From Varroa destructor (Eukaryota > Arthropoda > Arachnida > Mesostigmata > Varroidae): a stretch of 64,000 bases of DNA. The notes below the pieces were generated by a model that made no database searches, was not told where the DNA came from, and was given only the letters and a program-made list of their open reading frames with translations. Shown in pieces: positions 39,076 through 54,000 of the stretch (the first letter of the stretch is position 1; the number at the start of each line of letters is the position of its first letter). Position numbers and translations under genes: made by a program. The DNA is taken from the NCBI RefSeq assembly GCF_002443255.2, contig NW_019211454.1, positions 11,740,248-11,804,247 of the forward strand, given 5' to 3'.

Positions 39076-42000
39076 CTGTAAGAACATGTAGCAAACCGTA
39101 GTAAAAATATGTAACTAAATAGGTATTATAGACAAGTGTTTTATAACAATAATAATACCTTTATATATTACGATTGGATGCAAAACAAAAACGATCCAGG
39201 CCATATCGGCAAAGTTAGGATAGGGTTTCTTCCTAAAAGCCTGCACACTTTACACACACTGTCCCAAAAAAGCCATTTTTGTTCAACGATCGTGCATCAC
39301 ACTAACTCACACAAACTCTGCTGTACGTAATGGTAATAATAGGAAATTACGCAGAAAAATAAGCGTGCACGAATGAGGATCTATGGTTAGGTAACTGTCT
39401 CCAAGCTTTGATGGTAAACGGTGCAGACCATATTTACATGGCTCTGCTGCGACATTATATAACACAGATAAGGACAATCATAAAGGCCTAAAGGATAGAA
39501 GCAATGACTCGCTGTTACTTAAATTAATCGATTCTCAAATCCTGGTTACAGCGTTTGAACCTTCTGAGCAAAGCTTTTCATCTTGTCTTTCGTAAAAAGA
39601 ATAAAAAGATTCTGTTTTGATAACAACTGCGACTACGCTCATCTCATGACAATTATTGTTGAATCCTAGATATGTCTAGCTATCTTTGTTCTTTTCAAAC
39701 ACACCAATACCACGGGATAATCAATAGAGAACCTTCAACATGAGCACCAATGTACTATTAACTATTTTTGGCTATAGCAAATGCGCAGTTATAGTGTACA
39801 ACAATGGCCCGAGCAAGACTTTGATTCACACTGGCACGTATAAGTGGCTTTTTTTCATATCCATTTTCCTTCCGTCGGAGCTAAACGATAAAAATGAGCC
39901 CTTTTACTTTATTATTCCATGTGTAGACAGATCGGGCGTTTTAAAATAAAAGGCTATTAGAGTCTCTTGAAAGGACGGGCATCGTTTTTTTCGCGGTTTT
40001 AGCACAGTAGAACGATAGTGGGATTCGTAGGTGCAGAACACTGACTGTTGTCCTTCTGAAAATCCAGCAAATCAAGTAACTAATACCTTTGGGATGAGAC
40101 GAACGTTGAGTCAGCTAGACTTTGACTCCAGCTAAGGTGGTTATCGTTTGAATTCTACTAATTTAACATTTGATTGAATAGAACTTGTCACTATGTAATA
40201 GGCAAACCAAAAAAATGTTTTTCTTTTTGTTTTGCATCTTGGTACTAACATATGACACCTCGGATATATCGCAGCAGGGTTATGCTGTATGTCTGTACCA
40301 TGTACACAAATTAAAATCGCCGATTCTGCATGCATAGATTATGGTACGCTAGTGAGGTACCACAAAGTTTATGGGAGAAGTAGCTAGAAGGTTACGTACG
40401 TCAATGTAATTAACAATGCGGTGAAGTCTGCGCACATCTATTGTCCAAACGCTTGCGCAGAGTCCGTATTGCACTCCATTTACGAGGTCCAGCACCTAAC
40501 ACAAAATGGTGGATATTTAGATCTTTAATGGTAGATCAACTTTTTTCGGTACTTATGCAATAAAAGTCTAGACACAGCATCATACGTTATATATTATTAG
40601 GTTTAGCGTTGCATTTAGCTTTTCCCTTAGAGTTTACTCTAGTTTTCGTAAGCCTAACGGAAACGCCAATGACTTTTCCTCAATGAACAAATGTAATCAA
40701 TGACAAAAACATTAAAAAGAAACTCTTTTTGAATTGATCAGCAGTGAAACCGTTTGTTTCAGTTCTGAATAGGGGCCCTACAGGTACTTTACACTTGTAG
40801 ATAAACACTAAGGCCTCGAAATCTTCCTAAGACTCCTTTTCAACTATCTGCCTTATGATCTAGCTTCATTGATGTCTTGCAGTTACATTTTGCAGGCGTC
40901 TGAGTCGAATACTATTTAGGCTAGTGAGCAGCAACCCAAAGATACAACCATTGTGTATCTACTAAACCATTAATGCAAATAATTGATTGATAAATTGGAC
41001 AGTCTGTAGCCAACTATTGACACCTCTCACTTTCTATAGTACAAATAGATTTTTTCCTTAGGAGGTCAATCACGTCCTGAGACAACGCTCACACCATGCT
41101 GGATCTATAAATTGTAATAATTTTAATAAATAAGTAAAACTGTTGAACGATGAAATTAATGAGATTTACTATTTCATTTCAGTTGGCCCAAATATTTTTA
41201 CGAAATATAATTCTGTTGTGTTCCACTATGACTCAAAGCTTTGCCAGACATGAGGGGTAATGAATTACCTTTGCTAGTTGCTCATAGACGAAGTTAACTA
41301 AATGAGATAATGCAAATATGCTGGTTATGGGTTGAATACGAACCTAGAGTATTATGTAATACAAATACGAAAATATATAGACAAAAAGAGACAGTGATGC
41401 ATTCTATACGGAAAACAACATCACACAGTCGCATGTAGTTCAAGCCGTAGAAGGCCATATATCTATATGGGCGTAGTCTCAACAGAAAGGTTCGTAGGTG
41501 CCGCAAAAGAAAAAATTTCGTCCCCTTCTACTCCTAAGGTTATTCTCCTATATACTAAGCGATTTTTTCAGATATAACTAACAATATTGTACTTATACAA
41601 CAGCTACTCCATCACCTAACTACTATACAAACACAGCGAAACTTCGATTGACGGAGATTGCAAAGCAAACGTCCACAAGGCCTACTTGTACGATAGAAAA
41701 TAATAAGCCCGGGGCTGACCCATTTTAGAAACAAATACAATTTACTAGTAGTTGTAATGCATATCGGATGTTGATTTATTTCTTAGGAAGATTTGACGCG
41801 ATGAATCGAGCAGTTGTATCGAATGATTTCGTTGAAGTGTTTATATACTAAAGAGCGTTATCCTTTTAGAACTTTCGCCATTTTGAGCTCCTATAGGAAA
41901 CATGATTAATAAGAAAAATCATAATCAATATTTTACGCGGGCGATTCATCTATATTAGCTTCAATGATTTATCATAAGGGCCCTGCAGTGGGACTGTGGG

Positions 42001-45000
42001 CAAAAAATACGAGAAAAAGGTAGAAATCATATGAATTCTCTAATGGTAAAAAAGGGTAATTAGGTATTCTGAATCTGTTTAGGTAGGATTACCCTAGATT
42101 ATTAGTTTCCGTTACTCTACTATTATTTTCTATTGAAAGTAATTGGTAAACATTGTGGTACAATGTGTGGTACCTACTTCTTCCTCGTCACTAAATGAGC
42201 AGAAGCAGACTACCGGACCGAAGATCTCTTCTTGCATACAGCGCGACGAAGCAGAAAGACCTTCGATAACTGTCGGTAGCACATAGTAACCCTATATATA
42301 CGCATAAAAGCAAAAATATGATTGTTCCAGTAATTTGTTACAAATGGAAACGTAATACAAATATAGTACACTTTTCAGATTCGTTTCAATTTAACAACAC
42401 ACTATCATCGTTTTTCAAGGCTTCGAATTCAATTATATAATCGGCAACATTTCGAATTACGAGTTCTTTAAATAGTATGGGATATAACCATATAATATAT
42501 CCGTGACGCAACTAGTGATCTAAAAAGTGCTAAGGCCGTAGTATACATACCAGGCTATGTTGATCGTCCAATCCCGGAACCGGATGTAAGCCCCCGGTTA
42601 GAACTGTGCCACCTTCCTCATGCGCTAACTTAATGTAACCACGTACCTGAAACGAGTACAACTCATTATTCATTATAGGTAAGGAAATGCTACAGGCACA
42701 ATAACTTATTTGTGAGGTTAATTTTGGCCTATTAAACGAGAACAAACAGAAATACATACTCTCAAGGTTTACCTTTTCGAAGTGTTCCTTTGAGATCAAA
42801 GCTCCCAAAAATGAATCCCGTTCAGTTGGAGGTCCGACCTTTAAAGCTCTGTAAAATAAAAATTAAGTATTACTTACTTGAGTTATAATTATGAACCAAT
42901 CTGCTAAAGATTATCTACACAATTATACGTAATATTTTATGTGTGATCAGGTTTTCTTTGTACGAGTAAAGCCCGACTGATAATTTATCTGGAAACAATA
43001 AGGTGGTCTCTCGTACAAGACTTCTGATTTTTCATAACGTGTTCAGAAAGTAAGTAGAAGTGGTGGCACGTATATATGCCATTACCATATTAATATGATT
43101 ACTACGTCAGTTCAAATCTATGACTCATAGAATGTAGTTATGACTCTATGTCTCCTGGTTTTAAAATGTGAATCATATGCCAGATCACAGCCCAGCAGCT
43201 ACATCTTGACATCGTACTGTGTTGTCTGTTTCTGTCTTTTCTATGCGTTTTTTAAATAAATATGAGTATTAGACTGGTAGAGGTCTATAGAGTCAGGTTG
43301 TTAATTACGGTGCTACTTTTTCCTCATAGTAAAACAGGCTAGCAAATACAATCACCTTGCGAACGGCTTATACATAGTATATATTAGATAAGGCACATTT
43401 AGATAGATAGAGATATCGATTGGAACTTGCTTGGTCTCCTCAACGAAGTCAGCTAAGAACTCTTTGTAGATACTCTCGTGCACGAACACCCGGCTCGTAC
43501 ACAAACAAATCTCGCCCTGGTTTAAAAAGCACGCGCGCAGAAGGGTTCGCAAGCATTTGGCCCGGTCACAGTCAGGAAACACGATCGCTGCATTTTTACC
43601 ACCCATCTTCATAAGGACGTGAAGTGTATGCACGCACGCACGCACATGTAAAACGACAAAGGCAATTCCATAACATAGCGGCATAATGTTGTCCTTGACT
43701 ATTGTTCGTAAATGATTGATGGACCAATATTCAGAACAGGCCTCATGAAAGTATCTCACGCATGACATCTCAAGCAATTGCTATCACAACAGTTAAATCT
43801 AAGTGATGCATCGGTATATTCTGCCGGCCTATGGAACTAACGAAGCGTTCAAGGCCATGTACCATACTTCTTGCTAAGAAGAGTTGCAAACAGTCAGTCA
43901 GTGTTATATATTAGGATCCAATGTCCAAAGCTGTCTTCAATATTTTTTAGATAGTCCGCTAGCTATTGTACCAGCCTGCCTTCATTCGTGGTGTTTAATA
44001 GTTGCCCTCATTAATAGGTCTGAAATTTATTAACACTCCTTAAAACCCGGCTGAATTATACTACTCGTCTGCGTAACAGTTTAAAGTCGACCTGGGGAGA
44101 ATATTCTGGTTTGCAGCATCTTTAGCGGGGCGTTCGAATCTTTAATAAGCCTATCAGGTAAACAAGTAGTTATTAAACATATTCTGCAGGCGTAGCATTG
44201 TAATACACAAAGTTATATAAACGCAAATCTGAAATTCTTGTCGTCGATAGTTTTGCGGCTTTCTAATCGAAGATAAGGAAAAAATATATCTCGATTAAAT
44301 TTTTTTTCTAACAGGATGCATTCCTCTACGTATATTCGATAAGTACTCATTACATACATAAAAGTACGTGTAGAACCAAAACTCGGCTGCGAAACCACCT
44401 GGTACGTATACTATTCAAAGCTAAATATTAAACTTTTACAAGCGACCCTGGTGGACTGTAAAACTAAATAAATTTGAATTCGTTAAGGTAGAATGAAAAT
44501 GTATGTGGTACAATTACCCCCCTGATTTTTACACGCTTGTTCTAGCGTTTGCTCAAAGGTTACGGTTGCTCAAAGTGAATTGGGAGTGAGGCATTTTTGT
44601 TCCCCAATCTCCCTTTTTAGATTATGGAAAACACCGTAATCGCACATAGTTTCGGAGAATAAGAGGTAGAACATTCCTATTTTCAATCCAGAAAATAGTT
44701 TTGCCATGGCAATGGGCTGTGGCATTGTCCTCAAGTAACCGGACTGTGTGCTTTCAATTACCGTATTAACAGCCCATGCATCTCCTAAGGAACTCAAAAT
44801 AACGGGCGTTCTTTTCGGCGAACATCTCATAGTAGTAGATGCCTTTGATGTAGCTTAATGTGAAACGATCAATTTTACGTTTACACCTATTCTACACTGT
44901 CATCGAACTCGATTTCTCTCCAGGACTTGGTTCGATTCAATATTTTCAACTGGCCTAAACTCAATTCGCGGGAAACCCATTTATTACTCAGTTTCCGCAT

Positions 45001-48000
45001 TTTCAGTACTTAAATTATAGAATCGTTACACGTTATATGTAAGACTTAGCCGACAGAGCCCTTAAACTTCAAGTTGTGCTTTTGCGAAAAGCTTCTTTGA
45101 CTGCGGCAATATAGTCTTGTCGTCCTGGTCCCTATGTCTAATCACTTACGTCGTTGATCATAACACTTCAGTATTCGTTCTTGAAACGTTTACACCATCC
45201 ACGTAATGTACTCCCGTTTGAGGCCATCTTGCTTAACGGTTCAATTATCCTTGATTAACTGCTGTGGCGCTATAGTCTTAAACACTGAACTTCGAAAAAA
45301 AAACAAAAAAAAAACACTTCGAAACTAAAAGACGTTCCTTCTTTTGAACTCATTATGGTATCATTATAAAATTTGTCATCCAAATTTTCACAATGCACAA
45401 TGCAAATTTCTCTTATATATTCTATTGCGTATAATTATTGTATAGTTATAAATAAGCACTCTTTGTAATAAATCAAAACCTATCATATTGACAAATTTTC
45501 TAGTCTTCTTACGTAACGTTATACTGAGCCGCTACCTAGAATTTTTTCTCGAAAGAATCGGCACAATCAGTCGTATTCCTATTCTGGGGTCCTAAGCAAA
45601 TCATATCCGCTTGCAGACTGAAGTTTGCCCAGAATTTCGAGTGTTGAACCACCTGAGGCAATCTCACTGTGTCTTTCTTCCGCTCGATAAAGCGGAGATC
45701 TTCTAAACAGGAGCACGCCAACTTACCTTAATACAAGTTCAACCTCAAAACGTCTAGTTCACCCATTAGTCAATCGTTTACAGTATGTGTCCTGCTTTTG
45801 CAATTGGACGGATCCGCATCAAGCAAAGGTCATGTTCGTAAAAGTATAAAGTTGTTAGATTTTTGAAGCAATAGCGTACATGACAATTCTTATTGAAGAG
45901 AAGAGGAACGCTGGGCGTGTCACTGTAATTTATAACGCTTCAGTCGAGTAATTAAGCATAGGAAATCCAAAAAATTCTATCCTAAAAATAGATGATGAGG
46001 ACTTTCGTGAATTTTCTAATATGGTGGTAGCACCAAACGCTTACTTATACGTGGGACTTTCGATTACATCGATCCTGTTGAACGACTATTGTAAGGTGGT
46101 TGCACCCGATGACGAAAAGTCCTTGCATGTTAATATTCGTTTACAGGGATTAATTCATTTGAAATACGTTTCTGATATTGAACTTTTTTTTTTTTTAATT
46201 AAATTTTCGTAATATTAATAGAACACCCAAAAGAAGACTGCGCACGAGCGAAAGTAGCCTTAAAAAAGTAAAACACCATTTACCTCTAGCGAGCACTTCT
46301 TTGCCAAGGGAGCGGCTATTTCTGAGATGCGAGTACCTGTCCGAGTGCTCCCCGTGAAAGAAATGGCACGTATTTTTGGATGACTGCAGAGAGCTTCTCC
46401 AACAGGGTCGCCTAAGCCGAATACGAAATTGCAGACCCCATTTGGAAGACCTATAAGTACAGAACGAAGCAAATACAATATTGAAGTTACTGTCTTAGCG
46501 ATCTGATATTTATCAGAGAAATTTGTACTATTATCTCATCGACGGTAAGAACAAACGGTACGTGTTTACCATACTATGTTTCTTTTATAAAATATTCACT
46601 TATCTTTTTTATCGCTGCCAATTTAGTGCTTTAAAAAAGATTGACGATAAAACAGACGATCGACGAAGGGCTTAGCAAACATAGGCAAATCAACATTTCT
46701 GGCAACAGGAAAAGCCGCACGCAGAATTATACTTCAATAAAGTTTGAAATACCGTGAACTACCTGTTCCAGTGTTCTAGAGCAACTAGCGGACAAAATAT
46801 TTATTTTAAAACAGGACTGCAAAACGCTCGATAAAAGAACGGAACTACTGCTATGGAGGATATATTGATCTGCGAATATTATTGATTAACTTTAAAGTTA
46901 AAGTCGGCCAAAAACCTGACAGTTAAGTTACATGAATGCACACATTAATAATTAGAGGCACCCAATTAGTAGAGCTACAGCCACAAGTAGAATAAGGCCT
47001 TCCAAGGTACGGAATAGAATATCATAGTTTTCGATGCAACTCATAAAAACAAGATCTGAGAATCCGTAGCAACGTTACTGCTAAACAGTTCAATAGGATA
47101 CTTACAGCCATGAACGTAGCAAAATTAAACCATTTACATTAGACCATCCAATATTAAGATAATAATAACGAGAAAAAACATTGCACATAGCCACAACAGG
47201 TACCGCCAAATATCCGGTGCTCTAGTGAGGCGAATATAGCACGAACCATAGTCACCAAAAAACAATATGGAACACAGATAGATAGAAACATATACACCGT
47301 TTAGATATGCAATGATGCATATGTATATAATTCATTTCACGTCAAATTAGTGTTTTTTTTTTATTAGAAAAAAAAACTACGTTCTACATATGTAACTATG
47401 TCCAACTACGACCATGATAATTTAATCTAAGATTAAGTTATCAGATGTATGAAAAACACGGTCTCAAAAAATTCCTCGGTGCCGTCAGCTTCCTTTAGTC
47501 AACATTTTGGCCTAAACGTTATCCTTGGTTCAATATGTTGGGCCTGGACAGTTCGGATTTCGTAATTGTAAGGAGAACCCCGGTATTGAAAGCATTATGT
47601 ATGTATCTTTGTTTTATCGTAAACGAATCCATTTGTATAACGTCGAGGCTATCCCCGCATGAGTGAAGCCTGTAACCTTCCCGCGTCTGTGTCGAAAAAG
47701 CTTATTTTAGTTGGTGTGTTCTTTGTAGCTACCAAGGCCTCTGTATACACGCAGTGCGCATCTAAATGTGGAGCAAACTGGCTTCCGTTAAAATGAAAGA
47801 TATTGGTTTGCTTACTTTGGCCAAATAATGAGCTAATGGAATGGGGCCTAGAAAGGTACAACCTCGTACGTTTTAGAGTCGAAATACCAAACTGAAATAG
47901 TTAATATTCAAAGTTAATATTGCACTCCTTTCGGCAATTTTCAATAGAAGATAATCGATACCTTTGATGTCATTTTTCGCATAAAGAATTATCTGCTTTT

Positions 48001-51000
48001 ATATATGTTGCACTACTGTAAAAACTCCATGAATCTGGCCAAACGTCAACAAAGCACAGCCCGATTTTGTATGATATAGATTATGTCATTTTTCTAAACA
48101 GGTAGGCGCCTTTTTTTGCTCGGACGAAACCTTTTAGAGTGTTTAAAAATTCTATTTTATACGATTTAACGTGGATTTAACGTGGAGTAGCTTAACGAGC
48201 ACAAGTGAGCTTTGCTCAGAATCGACAAAAATTCAGTGCTTATGTGTGGCTGGCGATGTTTATGTAGAGACCTCCAAAAAAAAACCGAGAAACTCCAAAA
48301 AAGCCGAGGTCTCGTTATGATAGATTGTCTGCTATTTTGGGGATTTTAAGATTCTCGGCAAAGATATGCTTGTTTCCTCGTCACGCTTTGGGGTGGAAAA
48401 TAGCCGTCTGATGCAGCGCCTACTCAGCCTTCGGTTGCAAGACTTAAAATTTTATTTCTGAACAAGTATCGGCAACTAAGCTACCTAAAAAGTTATGATA
48501 TTTATTATTTAAAAAGTTATAGTACTGTCGTTTTTTTTTTTGCTCGCGCATATTTCTACATCAGCCGAGATTTTAAACAATGCACATGTGTTTCTATTGA
48601 AGACTTGCATAAACCACTTAGTAAGTATTTCGTGGCAAACCTTGATGCGATTTTATTAGGACTCTGATAGACCATAGCTGCAGACAGTTTTCAGAAAAAC
48701 CCTATGTGGATTGAAAAGACCCATATTTGTTCCACTACCTCTGAGGGGTCGATGCTCGTAACCGGCCACGACCATTAACATAGCTTTAATCTGGTAAACA
48801 AGATGTTTACTTTTGATGCTTACTATCATCTATTGTATTGTTTAATATGTACAAAATGTTACCCTTCCGGTCCTCCATTCGAGTCCATTAGGATGAACGG
48901 TAGGCGTAGGCTAATGTACAACATAGCATTACTACAAGATATCATGTCGAATTGACTCCATACCTCTACGGACTATACGTATGTATAGGATCTTCTAAGT
49001 TCGAATGATTCGAAATAGGCGTAGTGCTTTCATAACCGCTCTAATATAGGGTAATTACAATCTTGTTGCGCAATAAATCAACCAATACTGTTGATGTTTC
49101 CCATTTCGACCTATCTATACATCGATTTCGCATATCTTTAGGTCGCTACAGCCAGCCAAGCTGGTGAGACTCTATAAAGCAAATAACGTTCAACGGAGGA
49201 ACATATGTCGCTTTAATTTATTAAAAACTATTGTATACGGCGACTTTTTGATTGCCCCGTAGGTATGGCTAGATTCTGTTTAGCACCAGCGGTCGTCTTT
49301 TCATCATTAATCGGGTATAACTCCAGGGTGAAAAACCTGGCTATAACAGGAATACAGGACAGAAGGCATGCGTCTAGAAAAAAAAAGTTGGCGCTGGACG
49401 AAAGTAGAAATGTACGTACGCTAAACGTTAACAGCTATTAACCTACAGGACAATACCCCGGGCTGAACCCTAATGCGCCCTCTAGCGAGCGAAGCCATAC
49501 AACAATAATACCCGTATCTACTGTCTTATGTTAACATACAAGACGCTGTTTCATTAAGGCTAACAGCGACGTGTTCAATAGGTCCCGGCTCCTAGCGCTT
49601 ACAAAGGCCGTTCAGCGCCTACGAAACAATACTGTTCTTGCTAACATAGTTACTAACAGTGCAGCCCTCTAATGACATATGTCGGCATCATTTATCACGT
49701 GAATCGACGAAAATATCGAGGACGAGTAGCAGCAGGCGGCAGAGGATCAACCTTGAAAGCCCTATGCACAACGGCCCTCGCATTTAGAAATAGGGTAACA
49801 GCACTCGGCACGACTATAAGCCCTTTTCGATTGCTTTACGGGGCAGCAGGCACTAGCTGAAACCAGTGAAAAAAAATATTAGTTCAGGCTAGTCCAGTTT
49901 AGCTGGGCTACGACACATAACTGATTGTTTTGGTTCATCTCCAAATAGAAAAGCAGGGTGGATCGAACGAGAATTCTACCGTTGCCCCTGACTGAAGCGA
50001 CGGCAAGTCTGGACTCAAAACAGAGGAGTCGAAGACAACTAAAAGCGAACGAACGGAGCGAAAAACTAAAAAAATAGTAGTCGTTAAAGGCGAACTAGTT
50101 TGGTTGACAAAAAAGCAGAACTGCGAACCATGGTATTAGCTAGTCGTAAACATTAGGTGAAACATTTAATGGAGCTTAATGCTACATAATAATGGAATAA
50201 ATGGTTTAAGCAAATTTTTAGAAATAACGCCGTATATTTTGTGCGATGTAGTCTGCTGTCAGTCCGTCATCCTGACCGCTGCGGCATCGCTCAGAGAACA
50301 GCGAACAATTGGTGCCTTGGTCACCATTATGTTCCGTTGCCTTCGGCAAAATCCATCAGCATCGTTTGTAAACGTGCATCTACGAGAAGAACATATACCT
50401 CAAAGGCCGGCCTGTCAATAATACAGGGCCGAAGTTACTTTGATGTATCAGATAAGCTCCCCGTGCCAGCAGCCTGTATTGGCCGTTGGCTCAAGAGAAT
50501 GCATTCTGTTAAGTTTAGCTGATTCGGTAACTTAAGTAATTTGCCCTCGGGCTGCATCTATCCGTAAATATTGCAGGCGGCCGGCCAGACCTACTTTCTT
50601 TTGCCTTCTATTTTAGAGGATAGCACGATTGAATGTGGAGCCCAGTTACATGTTCTGAAATACGTAATTTAATATACTCATCTAATTGAGCTATTTTTTT
50701 TTCATTTTTAAAGGCTCAACACTTTAGGAACTAACTAAACTAGAAAAAGTAATTTAATACAAATACGGGACTTGGTTATAGTAAATCAGGTCGAAACGGA
50801 AATGTGTATTCACTTGGGCATCACGAGCCTTTGGGTCGCCCTTTCCTCATTATTTTCACGAAAATCTAAAACAGCGCCAAAGCTACTAGGCCAAAACATA
50901 GTAGGTTTCTGAAGAAGATGTCATCCTTTTACCAGAGGACCTAGCCTAATATGTGGTTTTATATATTTGTAGTCGTAATATTGGTTATGGCCAGTCTTAA

Positions 51001-54000
51001 AGGCAGGTCGATGAGAGGGAAAAACTCACGTTGGGGGGGGGGTCAATAACGTTGCTGGCCAGGTTTGCATAGGTTGCTCGATACCAACGGTTCAAAAAAC
51101 TCGTAACATAATAATATTACATATCAATGATTGTTCCATTTATTCCGATTGCTAAATACATTCTCTGTATCCAAGATCAACGTATAGTGCAGTCTTCAGA
51201 TGTCCACAGAATGTGTTTGGGTATGACATGCACTGCTTACTACCACCACTAATTAAATAATCTAATGAAAGTTCTTGGCCTCATTCACTGTAAGTTGCTG
51301 TCATGAACACAACGTTACCCTATGCTGCGCACCCTTCCAATCTCGCTCGAAAAAAAGAAAAAGAAAAATTAGAAATCATCCTACTTCATTCGTCTGACAA
51401 TTTTACCTCGTAGCTGCCCAACAAGTCTATCCTTGTCGCGTTCGTTACATATGCAAATATCAAGATACAATGTATTTTGTGCGCATAGTATGTGTGATTG
51501 TGACGGGTACGGCAGCAGGCATGTCTGTGTCCTGACAACAGCTGACAATGGTGGACAGTCTATGGTATATAGGAGATCCAAACACCTAACGAGAAAGAAT
51601 TGTTAATATCCGTTGCTAGGTTTTGATAGGCGCTTTTTACTGTCTATAAGGAATGAGCTAGATTAAGCGCACCTCCTACAGCCTAGTCGAGTTGCGTTTC
51701 TCGACAGTATCTACTAGGATTAGATAAATATACCAGGAGAACGCCATATGATAACATATAGTAGAATATCAAATCTCAACGATAGAATGTCGTCTTATAG
51801 AAAATTCGTATATTTACCATAACAGAATAGCTATTTGAAAGGCATTCTGCGGCTGTCCTTTTCTCGCTTACGTTGAATGTAATAGAACTAGAACTGGTAT
51901 ATTTCGTAAAGGATTGGGTACTGAACACAGTGACGCTTTCTTTTTTCTTTCCTATTCAAGCAATGAGTAAAATTGTATTTGTATGATAGTAACTAAAAGC
52001 TGCTAAGATATGGACAATTGAAGTTATGCTTGGTAACGGATACGTCCACAGTTCATGAGTGATTCTAAACGATACAGAATCACTGGACTATTCGGGGACT
52101 GTAACATTTGCTTAACGAAATCGTTTTATTTACTTAGTTACCGAACCGCTTTGGTCGGCCTTGGTAGCATTGTTAGTACGATTTCTGTGCCAGTTAGAAG
52201 TAACTGCCCTTTCGGTTTGTTAATATAAAATTTTAGCGTAAACGTTGGCTGTTCGAACAATTAAAAAGCCGTTTACACACAAACAAAATTAGAAACCGCA
52301 CTAAATATGAAGAAAAGATTTCGAAGGAACCCATCATCCTAAGAACCAACGCTTTTTAATTGTGTGATCCATAATCTTTTTCCGAACCTGAACAACTGTC
52401 AGTTTCCTCCATAAGCTAGAAATTCATACCTAATGATCCAATGTACTGTAGTCATGTTGGACAAAGGCTTGTTTAACGTGGGCTCCGCTAATGACCTTTA
52501 ATCGAGTGACAGGTCCTATTACTTAACCTGTTCATTAGATACTCACCTGCCTCGAGAAACAGTTTGGCGAGCATAAAAGTCGTGACAGAGGTTAGCTCCG
52601 AAGGTTTGGCAACCACAGCATTACCGTACACGAGAGCTGGCGCAAGCTTAAAGGATAATAGGTACAGAGGCAAATTCCATGGGGTGATGATGCCCACCAC
52701 ACCAACTGGGGAACGACATACGTAGTGAAGAAGTTGCGAACGAGGCTGGGGAACGGCCCTGTTTAAATAGCAAATTTACATTAAACAAGAATAGCAACTG
52801 AGACAGTTCAGCAGTGTTTATGAAGCAGATATATCCGTGACACAAGGATAGCTACTATGGGAAAAAAATGCACATTTCAAATGGGCTGAATTCGTGCACT
52901 AATTGTCATCCTTGAGATCGTTGAACCGCTGATTCACAGGATACGTGATGCTATTGAGCTAATTACGTGCTTAATGTTGTTTATACCAAGATAAAGCACA
53001 CTATTTACTGCAGCGGGAAATGCTTATGTCCTTTACTCGAGGCTTATTCTACAAATCTGTGTTACTCCACTTTCCAATGTGTCGTTTGAAGAAGACTCGA
53101 AACGTACGTGAGGTGTTAGGAACCCGCTTACCGCACGTGTTTGCCAAATCGGAAAAAAAATCATTCAGCTTCATATGAGAACGGAGTTCGAGAATTTTGC
53201 GTACGTCGCAAACAGAAATCAAATCTTTACTAATCATTTCTGTAAACTTTAAAATGTCTTCCGAACGAGGGTAACCTATTCCATATGTAATTGTCATTTG
53301 CCAGATAAAGAAAGCGAAACTACTTAGTGACATCTGCAATCTGGCGTTAAGCTTGCCACCACAAAAGGCTGTCCCGTATCGTTTTTGATGCTAAAGGGTA
53401 AAGTATCTGATCCGCTAAAGCTTTCGAACTAAAACTAAATTAATACATTATAGACAAGTGTGTAATATTATCTATCGATTTTCGTCGGTTTCTAAGTTTA
53501 TTACTCGAAACGTTACTCTAAGTGAATCAGTTGCCATCGGCATTGCACCGAGCCATATCAACGTGGCTATCCAGTGTTTCTGATGGGAAACTTACAGCTC
53601 CATAATGGATAATACACTACACTGCTATTTACAAAGGGATTCGTATAAACGACGCAAGTTTGAAAAAACATTTGTTCAATAAACAGTCATTGTACACTAC
53701 AGTTCTATAGGTCTATTAGTTCAACACAAAATCTCAGTAAAATCTGAAAATCTTGTGTTTCAGGCATTTCTAAATTGTTCGTCCACCGACTAAGGTACAA
53801 GTCCATCAATTTTAACGTTCGTTTAGCATAACACAATGGCGTTTTCCGTTATAACAAATAAGCAGACAGATCGTCCAAGCATTGACTTGTGTTTTGTTGC
53901 TTCGTAGCGTACACAACCCAAATTTCAGAGGAAAATTGATGTAAGTTTCGAAAAGTTGGTGGATCACGGTATCAAAAATAAGCCAATGTGATTAACAAGC

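Larger units (their letters stand above)
46451..52546 (-). other. ALDH8A1 intron 4 (6.1 kb)
   Basis: Donor gcag|gtgagt, acceptor cttatag|gt. This is the largest intron of the gene. It holds the plus-strand integrase-like relic at 49672-50150, an 8-bp inverted repeat near 48.3 kb and a run of ten G at 51033-51042. No other coding sequence is recognised in it. Confidence 0.8.

Noticed and set aside
42530..42808. Minus-strand 92-codon ORF read as a single exon
   Set aside because: It runs through the 126-nt intron 7 of ALDH8A1, which happens to stay open. The intron has a GTAAAC donor and a TTTCAG acceptor, and its translation is foreign to the family.
43352..43777. Minus-strand 141-codon ORF read as one protein
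   Set aside because: Only 43606-43431 matches ALDH. The ends are intron sequence, including the translated microsatellite.
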